A program made the translations under genes and the position numbers. Below the pieces are notes generated by a model. That model ran no database searches and was not told the DNA's origin. It saw only the letters and a list, made by a program, of their open reading frames with translations. A DNA stretch of 64,000 bases from Lysobacterales bacterium (GTDB lineage Bacteria > Pseudomonadota > Gammaproteobacteria > Xanthomonadales > Wenzhouxiangellaceae). This document shows positions 36,652 through 43,857 of the stretch, piece after piece. The stretch covers positions 104,798 through 168,797 of the forward strand of contig PBLG01000007.1 of assembly GCA_002722315.1 (NCBI GenBank). Direction: 5' to 3'. Position 1 is the stretch's first letter, and every line of letters begins with the position of its first letter.

Positions 36652-36885
36652 GATTGTGCTCCCGGTCAGGTCACTAGACCCGAATCCCCCTTGATCGGTC
36701 TCGATCCAGAGTAAATCCATCTTTTACTTGCAGTCAAGCGAATGACCAACAGGCGATGCGGCGCAGACGCCAGGACACATAGCCATTCCGCAGTCGCCGC
36801 CCTGCGAGACGACACGGGGGTCTTTTCGGCGTTGGAAGACGCCGGGCCCCGGCGCAGGTCCGTGGCGACATCGTTCGGATTCTTG

Positions 36886-36913
36886 TCGTCCCGGGCTTGA
36901 CCCGGGACCCAGC
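36886..36913. repeat. REP-like palindrome, copy 1
   Basis: An interrupted palindrome (GTCGTCCCGGGCTTGACCCG, then GGACCCAG) sits alone in the 335-base gap (36652-36986) between the flavodoxin-family gene and the Cfa gene. It has the same core as the three copies at 50.4-50.5 kb. Each can form a GC-rich hairpin. The rest of the gap shows nothing I recognise. Confidence 0.6.
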
Positions 36914-36986
36914 GTCTTGTCGCTCCCGCAGGTTCCCGGCCAGCGTGCTTGCCGCCTGGCTGCCTGAAGGCAATACCGGGGGTAGG

Positions 36987-37736
36987 TCAGGCACGGTAAT
37001 CCGGATTGGGATGGCTGAACCGGCAGCCGGCCGACCAGGCCTTCCGGTCGTTGCCGTGGGCCGGCAGGCCGCCGGCGTCCTTCAGCATCCGTGCGGTGTG
37101 CATCAGATTCCAGGTCATGAAGGTGGTTTTGCGCTGGGTGAAGTCGTTGTCGGGACCGCCCGAGCCCTCGTCGCCGTAGGACGGACCCGGGCCGGCCTCG
37201 CCGATCCAGCCGGCGTCGGCCTGCGGCGGGATCATGTAGCCCAGGTGCTGCAGCGCGTAGAGGATGGACATCGAGCAGTGCTTGATTCCGTCCTCGTTGC
37301 CGGTGATCAGGCAACCACCGGTCCGGCCGTAATAGATCGACTGGTTCCTGTCGTTGAGCTTGCCGGATTCGGCGTAAAGGCGCTCGATGATCACCCTGCA
37401 CACCGACGACTCTTCGCCCAGCCAGATCGGCGTTCCGATGACCAGGATGTCGGCGCCCATGACCTTCCGGCACAAATCGGGCCAGTCGTCGCGCTCGAAT
37501 CCGTGCTCGCGCATGTCCGGGTAGACCCCGGGCGGCAGCGTCAGGTCGGCGGCGCGGACCATTTCGGTGGCCACGCCGCTGGTTTCCATGATCTCCTGCG
37601 AGACCTTCATCAGCGCCTCGGTATGCGAGAACTCGCGCGAGGGCTTGAGCGTGCAGTTGATGAACAGCGCCTCGAGGTCGGAGAAGTCGAAGTCGTGGTC
37701 TTTGCAGAGGGCTTGTTGCTTGTCGTTCAGAGCGAT
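36987..37736 (-). CDS. Flavodoxin-fold NAD(P)H-dependent oxidoreductase without a canonical start codon
   Basis: The family core is clear: ALFINCTLKPSREFSHTEAL (FMN phosphate loop), GTPIWLGEESSVCRVIIERL, YYGRTGGCLITGNEDG, and GGPDNDFTQRKTTFMTWN. It should bind FMN and reduce quinones or related acceptors. The conserved N-terminal strand lies upstream of the only in-frame ATG (37610), and no ATG, GTG or TTG is in frame before the TAA near 37780. A GGAGG at 37749-37745 sits eight bases before an ATC (37736) and 14 before a CTG (37730). The true start may be non-standard, or a frameshift may have occurred. The coordinates given assume the ATC. Confidence 0.72.
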   Translation of the reverse strand: MALNDKQQALCKDHDFDFSDLEALFINCTLKPSREFSHTEALMKVSQEIMETSGVATEMVRAADLTLPPGVYPDMREHGFERDDWPDLCRKVMGADILVIGTPIWLGEESSVCRVIIERLYAESGKLNDRNQSIYYGRTGGCLITGNEDGIKHCSMSILYALQHLGYMIPPQADAGWIGEAGPGPSYGDEGSGGPDNDFTQRKTTFMTWNLMHTARMLKDAGGLPAHGNDRKAWSAGCRFSHPNPDYRA

Positions 37737-37890
37737 CTCGGCAACCTCCAGTTTTGGATCAAGGATTCTCGAACCATGTTAACCGGTCAGAGAGACCGTG
37801 TCCTGAAAATGATGGCCGGCGTACCGGGCCGGCTTTAGCAAGCATTCTGCAAGCGAGCGGCGTGCCGGACCAGCGGCCGAACGGCGACCG

Positions 37891-40800
37891 TCAATGATCG
37901 GAGTCGGTCTTGCTGGGCTTGCAGAGCACAAAGAGCGCGTCCTTGGCCTGCAGCACGTCATCTGTGTCCTCATCCGCGCGCAACGGCGGGTTGATCTTGA
38001 GACTACCGCGCTGCTTCTGGAGGGCCAGGGGGACGCACGGGCCGACTTTCGGTATGTTCAGCACGCAGCCGCCGCCCCTCTTGGAAATCCGGGCACGCTC
38101 GCCGTCGGGTACGACCCCAGCTTCTATCTTGCGCAGGATGCCAACATTGTTAGCCTCACTGTAGTCGAGCAACTTCATCAGGAACTCCGATACCAGCCCG
38201 CCGTAAAAGGTCATCTGCTTGGTCAACAGCCGTATCAGCCGCTCCGTCGGGATGGCCTGATCGATTCCGAGATCACTGCAGAGCTCCAGGTTCTGGTGCC
38301 GGCGCATTTCCATGACGAGATGTACGGTGCGCTGCTCCGAATTCAAGGGTTCGAAACTCCGCAGCGCCATTGCAGTGCACATTGCCCAGTCGTCCGGATT
38401 ATCAATGTCTTCGGCGATGGTTCTTCCCGTCGACTGGTGGAGCCGATCGGAGCCAATTATCACTGCACGGTCTATGGCAGCGAACTCCGGACAGCTAGAA
38501 TCGACCGATGGCAGGAAGGTAGTACTGAAATCATCAGTCAGGTGCAGGCTGGCATTTTTAGCCAATCTGTCTCGCAGGCGAACATCGCGACCTTCATCTG
38601 TATCTTCATCCCGAGTCTCGACCACTAACAAAACACGGCTCGAAAATCTCGCCAACATGTTGGCAAAGTCCAGCACGGACTCGTCAAACACAGGGGAAAC
38701 GACGGCCAGCGACTCGTCGCCTCTCAGAGTACTGGTGTTCGAATACTCGCCCACACTCTCGCCGTCGGCTCTGGTCACATCTCTGGCGCCTCGCCCCTCG
38801 ATCACGACTAAGTAGTCATCGTTCTCGATTGCGGTATCGAACAAGTCTTGATTGTGAGCTGGCGGGCCCGGTCGAACCACATAGGGGCTTTTCTCGTGAA
38901 ACGTCAGATCGCTCGCGGCATGCTCTACCCCGGTATTTTTGTAGATCGCAAGCAACTGCCGGCCACGTTTTCGGAGTGCCTCGTGCGCTGCCTCGAAGGT
39001 CCGGCCCACGATGGATGACGCCAAACCCGACGTGTTGCCTGCCTTGCGGAAATGGACGGCATAGCCGGATTCACTGTCGAGAAGCTTGAGCAGCAATCCG
39101 GAGATTCCCGGGTTGATTACAGCGCCGAGCATGATCCGATAGCTCAGGCGTTCCAGGGGAATCAACTTGTCGACGCCCGCGCTGATGAACCGGGACGCAT
39201 TCTCGATATAGAACAATTCCGCCAGGATACGAGGTCTCCGACCTTCCGGGAGCTCACCGCAAGCGCTGCGCACCGCCTGGACCGTATAGACGCTACGCAA
39301 GTTCCGATTGTGAACTCTTCTTTCGTCCGCCAACACGATTACGGCATGGGCCTCAGCCACGCAAGCGCTTTGCAGCAAATTGATGTCGCAGCTGTCTCCT
39401 CGGTAATAAAAGAAGTATCCAGATCGGAAATCAAAGGTGGCGAATGGCTTCTCATCGTCAAGGTCGGCAATCACGATAACGCGGCGTGCCATGTCGTCCA
39501 GCGACGGCGCGATCAACTGCCGCACTAGTTCGACGCCATGCGAATTCCAGCCGCAGATCACCACGTGGCCGCTGAGATGGGGCATGCGCATTCCACGAGC
39601 CTCGAGTTCCCGGCGCTCGGTTTTTTTGAAGTTGGAGTAAAAGAGTAGAAACAGGACGTTTGCGAGGCCTATTAGCGGAATCGCGCCGGCGGCAACCTTG
39701 CCGGCGAGGCTGTTCGGAAACAGCTCTTGAGGATAGCCCGTAGCAGCGAAAGTGATCAGCCAGATCAATAATTCGAACAGGCTCCGATCGGCGAACGGGC
39801 TGGTCGCATCATTGGCGACTGCATAAGCGCTCTCCACCTGCAGTATGACGAAAATATCCAGCAGCAGTAGCGTGGAAAGAATCCAGAGCGTGAGGAAGAA
39901 CGGATTTCGCGTCAACGCGTTGATCGCATGTGACAACCGATCGAAGCTGCGCGGCGAGAAACGGGCGTGCGCTGCCTCCCGCACCCTTATTGTGATCTTC
40001 CAGTACTCCCCAAAATGCACGGCTGCCGCGATGAGCAGCATCAGACACAGAACGGCGATGGCCAGAGCCAGCCATTTCAAATTCAGAATGTAGTGATTGT
40101 CGAGGAAGAACTCTTCCGCCGCCGGGTGCAGTTCCAGCGGCATGCCGTAGGCAAGCAGCGAGCCAGTATGAATCTTCAGATTGAAATCATTTCGCCGCGC
40201 CACCTCCAGCTCCAGTCGCTGGTCTATCTCGTCGAGGATAGTTCTGACGAAACCGTTCGTGAGCGTCAGGCTAGGATCGACCATGTTGGTGACCAGGATC
40301 GCCCGACTCGTCATCAGGGTTGCGCTGCCCCCGCCGCTATTGCTTACGTCGGCAAAGCTGTACAACGGGTTCCGGAGCTTGATACGGGCCTGTTCGGGCA
40401 CCGAAAGGGAAAGCAGTCTAAGGCCGCGGCTTCGCACCGGATCAGCCGTGAGCAGTCTGCTGTTGGTGGTTATCGCGGCGTCCAGACTGCCGCTGCGGAC
40501 CGCCTCGATGGCCTCAGCCACTGATGAGAAGGAATCGTCCGCGCTATAGTCGGATTCGCTCATTCCGATTGCGGATAGAATGTCCAGCGCGTTCTTGCGC
40601 GATCCGCTGCCGGGTGCGCCGACATAGATCCTGCGGCCCACCAGGTTCAATGGTCGCTGTATTGCGCTATCGGCCCGCACTACGATTTGCGTGTATTCCT
40701 GGAAGAGCACGGCAAGCCCGCGTAGATCGGAAATCTGCCGAGCCGCGGCGTCCTTTGCGCTATCCGCAAGGATGTCGCTCTGGATGATTCCCAGTTGCGC

Positions 40801-41013
40801 CTCGCCCTCCGCGAGCAGGCGGAGATTGTCAACCGACCCATCGGTTTCGAGTACCTTCAGGCTCACCTCGTGCCGTTCTTCTAGGATTGCATCCAATGCC
40901 GAGCCGACCAGGTGATAAGTGCCTGCGGGGTTTGCAGTAGCGATTGAGACTTCCGCCGAATGGGCGTTCGCCACAAAAAAAATCCCCGCCAGCAGCAGAG
41001 TTGGTATGCGCAT
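37891..41013 (-). CDS. Fusion of TAXI solute-binding domain, channel-like pore and RCK/TrkA-N domains
   Basis: 1040 residues. A signal sequence (1-19) precedes a complete TAXI-type TRAP-receptor domain (about 20-305): ATANPAGTYHLVGSALDA, DGSVDNLRLLAEGEAQLGI and YVGAPGSGSRKNALDILSAI. Then come a membrane helix (about 312-333), another (371-393), a re-entrant pore-like segment, LLIWLITFAATGYPQELFPN (415-434), and a third helix (440-460). The C-terminus has a Rossmann RCK/TrkA-N domain from about 481 (GHVVICGWNSHGVELVRQL) and a second RCK-like half after about 770. It looks like a periplasmically gated ion channel with cytosolic control. The filter is TGYP, not TVGYG, so ion choice is unknown. 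G+C is lower than neighbours: 33 of 60 in the line at 39301 against 43 of 60 in the antiporter line at 41701. Confidence 0.8.
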   Translation of the reverse strand: MRIPTLLLAGIFFVANAHSAEVSIATANPAGTYHLVGSALDAILEERHEVSLKVLETDGSVDNLRLLAEGEAQLGIIQSDILADSAKDAAARQISDLRGLAVLFQEYTQIVVRADSAIQRPLNLVGRRIYVGAPGSGSRKNALDILSAIGMSESDYSADDSFSSVAEAIEAVRSGSLDAAITTNSRLLTADPVRSRGLRLLSLSVPEQARIKLRNPLYSFADVSNSGGGSATLMTSRAILVTNMVDPSLTLTNGFVRTILDEIDQRLELEVARRNDFNLKIHTGSLLAYGMPLELHPAAEEFFLDNHYILNLKWLALAIAVLCLMLLIAAAVHFGEYWKITIRVREAAHARFSPRSFDRLSHAINALTRNPFFLTLWILSTLLLLDIFVILQVESAYAVANDATSPFADRSLFELLIWLITFAATGYPQELFPNSLAGKVAAGAIPLIGLANVLFLLFYSNFKKTERRELEARGMRMPHLSGHVVICGWNSHGVELVRQLIAPSLDDMARRVIVIADLDDEKPFATFDFRSGYFFYYRGDSCDINLLQSACVAEAHAVIVLADERRVHNRNLRSVYTVQAVRSACGELPEGRRPRILAELFYIENASRFISAGVDKLIPLERLSYRIMLGAVINPGISGLLLKLLDSESGYAVHFRKAGNTSGLASSIVGRTFEAAHEALRKRGRQLLAIYKNTGVEHAASDLTFHEKSPYVVRPGPPAHNQDLFDTAIENDDYLVVIEGRGARDVTRADGESVGEYSNTSTLRGDESLAVVSPVFDESVLDFANMLARFSSRVLLVVETRDEDTDEGRDVRLRDRLAKNASLHLTDDFSTTFLPSVDSSCPEFAAIDRAVIIGSDRLHQSTGRTIAEDIDNPDDWAMCTAMALRSFEPLNSEQRTVHLVMEMRRHQNLELCSDLGIDQAIPTERLIRLLTKQMTFYGGLVSEFLMKLLDYSEANNVGILRKIEAGVVPDGERARISKRGGGCVLNIPKVGPCVPLALQKQRGSLKINPPLRADEDTDDVLQAKDALFVLCKPSKTDSDH

Positions 41014-41046
41014 TTCCTGTTCTTTTTTTGGGCTGCCTTGATTTGG

Positions 41047-41052
41047 ATTATA
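41047..41052 (-). promoter_or_regulatory. Candidate -10 element of the TAXI-channel gene
   Basis: A perfect TATAAT on the minus strand lies 33 bases before the ATG at 41013. No good -35 hexamer is seen. The -10 is bordered upstream by an inverted repeat (CTGGC, seven bases, GCCAG), which could bind an activator. A run of A residues lies between it and the ATG. Confidence 0.4.
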
Positions 41053-41107
41053 GCTGGCGGCTTCTGCCAGCGCGACACGGGCGCACCGTGCCGATTAAAG
41101 CTCAAGC

Positions 41108-42322
41108 CTAGTTGCGCAGTCCTGTCGTGCCAGCGACCGTTCGGCTGTAGATCCGCGCCCAGGGTGCGGCGGTGATGCCGTGGAGAATGATGCTCAGCGT
41201 CACGGTCAAGGCCACGGCAGCCAGCAGCTCGGATTCGCGCACCAGATCGGTGCTCTGCATGACGATCAGGAGAAACAGCACCGAGGCCAGGCCGCGTGGG
41301 CCGAACCAGCCCAGGAATGCAATGGTGTGCAGCCCGAGTTTCAGACCGGCGAGACTCAGCGCGATCGGCAGCATGCGCATCACGGTCAATGCGAAAACGG
41401 CGAACAGGAAGCAGTTGAAGGTGAAGTGCTGCATCGCCGCCGGCAGCAGCATCGCGCCGACCAGCGTGAACGTGATCAGCACCAGCATGTGCGCTTCGGT
41501 CTGCTGGAATTCGTACAGGAAGCGGCACTTGCGGCCCAGTCCCTTGCCGAAAGCCAGCCCGCCGGCGAACGCGGCCAGGAAGCCGTTGCCCCCCACCGCC
41601 TCGGCCAGCATGAACGCGCCCAGCGCGACGGCCATGGCCGCAATGCCCTCCGCCCATTCGGTCATCCAGCCCCGGTCGTCGGCCAGCGCCACCAACCTGC
41701 CGCCGGCATAACCGATCGCGATGCCGGCCAGCGGGCCGAGCACGATCTGGCTGCCGACGAATTCCAGCCAGTAGGTCGCACCGCTTTCGGTTTGCCCGGA
41801 GGCCAGCGCGGCGAACAGGACCACCAGCGGCAGCGCCAGCCCGTCGTTGAGGCCGCTTTCACTGCCGATCGCCGTGCGGATCCGATCCGGAATGGTCTCG
41901 TTCTCGATCACCGACTGGCCGAGCGCGGCGTCGGTGGGCGTGAGAATTGCCGCCAACAGCGCCGCTTCCCATAGCGTCCAGCCGGGAAACAGTCCGAGCG
42001 CCGCCAGCGTTCCCAGAACCATCGCGAGCGGCATGCCGACGAGCAGCATACGAATCGGCAGGTTGCCCGACCGGCGAAACACCTTGAAGTCGGTACTGGC
42101 GGCATCGGTGAACAGCACGATGACCAGCGTGACCTCGGCCAGCGCATGGATGACGTGGTTGGAGATCGGGATTTCCACCCAGTCCAGCACCTGCGGCCCG
42201 ATCGCAAATCCGACGGCGGCGAAAAGCATCGGCCCGGTCAGGATCGAACCCGACAGCTTTCGACTTCCCAGCGCAAAGGCCAGGAACAACAGGGCGACCA
42301 ACGTGCCGGTCCTGTAGCTCAT
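41108..42322 (-). CDS. CPA1-type Na+(K+)/H+ antiporter
   Basis: 404 residues with about 12 membrane helices. The signature region GSESGLNDGLALPLVVL carries the Asn-Asp pair that binds cation and proton in NhaP/NHE-type exchangers. ILTPTDAALGQSVIENETIP is also family-typical. It should exchange Na+ or K+ for protons across the inner membrane. There is no C-terminal RCK or cyclic-nucleotide domain. It lies 94 bases upstream of the TAXI-channel gene on the same strand, and the pair may work together in cation balance. Confidence 0.88.
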   Translation of the reverse strand: MSYRTGTLVALLFLAFALGSRKLSGSILTGPMLFAAVGFAIGPQVLDWVEIPISNHVIHALAEVTLVIVLFTDAASTDFKVFRRSGNLPIRMLLVGMPLAMVLGTLAALGLFPGWTLWEAALLAAILTPTDAALGQSVIENETIPDRIRTAIGSESGLNDGLALPLVVLFAALASGQTESGATYWLEFVGSQIVLGPLAGIAIGYAGGRLVALADDRGWMTEWAEGIAAMAVALGAFMLAEAVGGNGFLAAFAGGLAFGKGLGRKCRFLYEFQQTEAHMLVLITFTLVGAMLLPAAMQHFTFNCFLFAVFALTVMRMLPIALSLAGLKLGLHTIAFLGWFGPRGLASVLFLLIVMQSTDLVRESELLAAVALTVTLSIILHGITAAPWARIYSRTVAGTTGLRN

Positions 42323-42461
42323 GGCCCGAGTCTATCGGATTGGCCGTTCCAACACCGCTCGATCCACCCACCCATTCGTGGTTTTCCCGTCGAGAGGCGA
42401 TTGCATCGGGCGATTCCGGGGCGATCGACCAGCGCGCCGGGTTGACCGGAACGCAGGGGAC

Positions 42462-42490
42462 TTGACATTAATTAGATAATTAGCTAAATT
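42462..42490 (+). promoter_or_regulatory. Promoter and operator of the SdpR/SdpI-like pair; leaderless start
   Basis: TTGACA (42462-42467), 17 bases, then TAAATT (42485-42490). The ATG begins at 42498, seven bases after the -10, so transcription should begin at or within a base or two of the start codon and no ribosome-binding site can fit. The spacer contains ATTAGATAATTAGCTAAATT with a TTAGCTAA palindrome over the -10, a fit for ArsR/SdpR binding and autorepression. Confidence 0.7.
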
Positions 42491-42497
42491 ACGAAAC

Positions 42498-42803
42498 ATG
42501 AGCAGCGTATTCAAGGCCATTTCAGACCCGACACGGCGCAAGGTGCTTCAGCTCCTGCGCAAGCGGCCGATGACCGCCGGCGAGCTGGCGGAGCATTTCG
42601 ACGTCTCCAAGCCGACCATGTCGGTGCACTTCAAGGTGCTGCGCGAAGCCGACCTGGTGCACGCCGAGAAGCAGGGAACGTCGATTACCTACTCGCTGAA
42701 GATGTCGGTGCTCGAAGAGGCGCTGATGGGTTTTGCCCAGGCGTTCGACATGGACGTGCGCCGCGACGACCAGGAACAGGATCAAGAGGAACACAAATCA
42801 TGA
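42498..42803 (+). CDS. ArsR/SdpR family transcriptional regulator
   Basis: 101 residues. The winged helix reads FKAISDPTRRKVLQLLRKRP, then MTAGELAEHFDVSKPTMSVH, the SdpR form of the ArsR fold. No cysteine metal site is present. The C-terminal tail is acidic (DDQEQDQEEHKS). It overlaps the next gene (ATGA), so it is co-translated with the SdpI-like protein. In Bacillus the pair SdpR/SdpI is a repressor and an immunity protein that senses a toxin; here only these two genes are present. Confidence 0.9.
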   Translation: MSSVFKAISDPTRRKVLQLLRKRPMTAGELAEHFDVSKPTMSVHFKVLREADLVHAEKQGTSITYSLKMSVLEEALMGFAQAFDMDVRRDDQEQDQEEHKS

Positions 42804-43384
42804 ACGCTGGATTCGACCCGATCACCCTGCGCAAGATTGCGCTGCAAGTTCTCATTCTGCTGAGCGTGCTCTTCGGCGCCATCGCGTGGAGCCAGCGGCC
42901 CGAGGGCGCACTGGTCTGGCTGACCGGCATGCTCACGCTGCCCGTGGCGTGGGCGCTGGCCGCCGTTACAGGCGCGCTGCCCGGGCCGGATCGCCCGGAC
43001 GCCCGACGCCATATCTACAACAGCCTGGTGGGTGCCGGCGCCCTGGTGGCCGGCGCATTGATCGTCACGAGCGCGACCACGCTGGAGGCGATCCCCGAAG
43101 ACTGGTCGACCCGGTTCGGCATGATTGCCTCGGCCCTGGTGCTGATCGTGATCGGCAACGGACTGCCGAAGAAGATCGAGCCCGGCTGTTCGCGAACCCG
43201 GGGCCTGGCCATCCAGCGGCTGCTGGGCTGGACCTTCGTCGTCACCGGCCTGGTGGCGCTGGTGGTCTGGCTCAGCGTGCCCATGGCATTCGCCAGGGTT
43301 GTCGGTCTCGGCGTCTACGGCATTGCCGTCGTGTTTACGGTGATCGCATTGGTGCGAATCCGAAGTCGCGACGACACCGCCTGA
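42800..43384 (+). CDS. SdpI-like membrane protein
   Basis: 194 residues with five to six predicted membrane helices. The segment LVLIVIGNGLPKKIEPGC matches the conserved Asn-x-Met/Leu-Pro-Lys loop of the SdpI/YhfL family. In Bacillus subtilis SdpI gives immunity to the SdpC toxin and traps the repressor SdpR at the membrane. The overlap with the regulator suggests the same membrane-sequestration signalling. No SdpC-like toxin is seen nearby. Confidence 0.8.
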   Translation: MNAGFDPITLRKIALQVLILLSVLFGAIAWSQRPEGALVWLTGMLTLPVAWALAAVTGALPGPDRPDARRHIYNSLVGAGALVAGALIVTSATTLEAIPEDWSTRFGMIASALVLIVIGNGLPKKIEPGCSRTRGLAIQRLLGWTFVVTGLVALVVWLSVPMAFARVVGLGVYGIAVVFTVIALVRIRSRDDTA

Positions 43385-43508
43385 TCAATCACCGGCCCCG
43401 CGCCGGAAGCAACACCGATTCAACTATTTCAGGCCCGCTACAACGGGCCGAGGGAGCGGCTTGCCGGTCGCACACCACTCGACGGAACTCGTCAAGGAGA
43501 AGAGACTC

Positions 43509-43685
43509 ATGAAATGCACAAGATTCTGCGGACCCCGCATATCGCTTCGGCGCGCATTGTTCCTGGCCGCCGCCCAGATCATCCTGGCGCTGATCATCGC
43601 CAACTCGTCCGGCCCGGAGCGCACTGATGACGCTGCCGGCAAGGACCTGGACGGCCAGGTTGTCAGCCCGGTCGGCGCCGACTGA
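43509..43685 (+). CDS. Small single-span membrane protein
   Basis: 58 residues from an ATG with AGGAGA seven bases upstream. Residues about 15-29 are hydrophobic (FLAAAQIILALIIAN), preceded by positive residues and two cysteines (MKCTRFCG). The remaining half is acidic and probably periplasmic. It lies 124 bases after the SdpI-like gene on the same strand. Function unknown. Confidence 0.55.
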   Translation: MKCTRFCGPRISLRRALFLAAAQIILALIIANSSGPERTDDAAGKDLDGQVVSPVGAD

Positions 43686-43717
43686 CCCGGGGCACGAACA
43701 AAAGGCCGAGCCCTGGC

Positions 43718-43807
43718 GTAGCCCGGGCGAGTAAGGCCGCAGGCCGCACCCGGGGGCGGAGCCAGCAGAACCCTTTTCCCCGGGTGCGCTTCGCTTACCC
43801 GGGCTAC
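43718..43807. repeat. REP-like inverted repeat between convergent genes
   Basis: Two arms face each other: GTAGCCCGGG at 43718-43727 with CGCACCCGGGG at 43746-43756, and the inverse CCCCGGGTGCGCTTCGC from 43778 through CCCGGGCTAC ending at 43807. The core resembles the GCCCGGGTAAGCGAAGCG element scattered in many gammaproteobacterial genomes. It lies between the convergent small membrane gene and the 1977-residue protein and may also act as a terminator. Confidence 0.6.
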
Positions 43808-43857
43808 TCGAGTGCATTCACCCGGGCAAGGTGATCCGACATGTTCCAGGGCGACCG

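Noticed and set aside
37891..41013. Two genes joined by assembly error
   Set aside because: One uninterrupted frame with consistent lower G+C through all domains; a true fusion is simpler, though a close relative should be checked.
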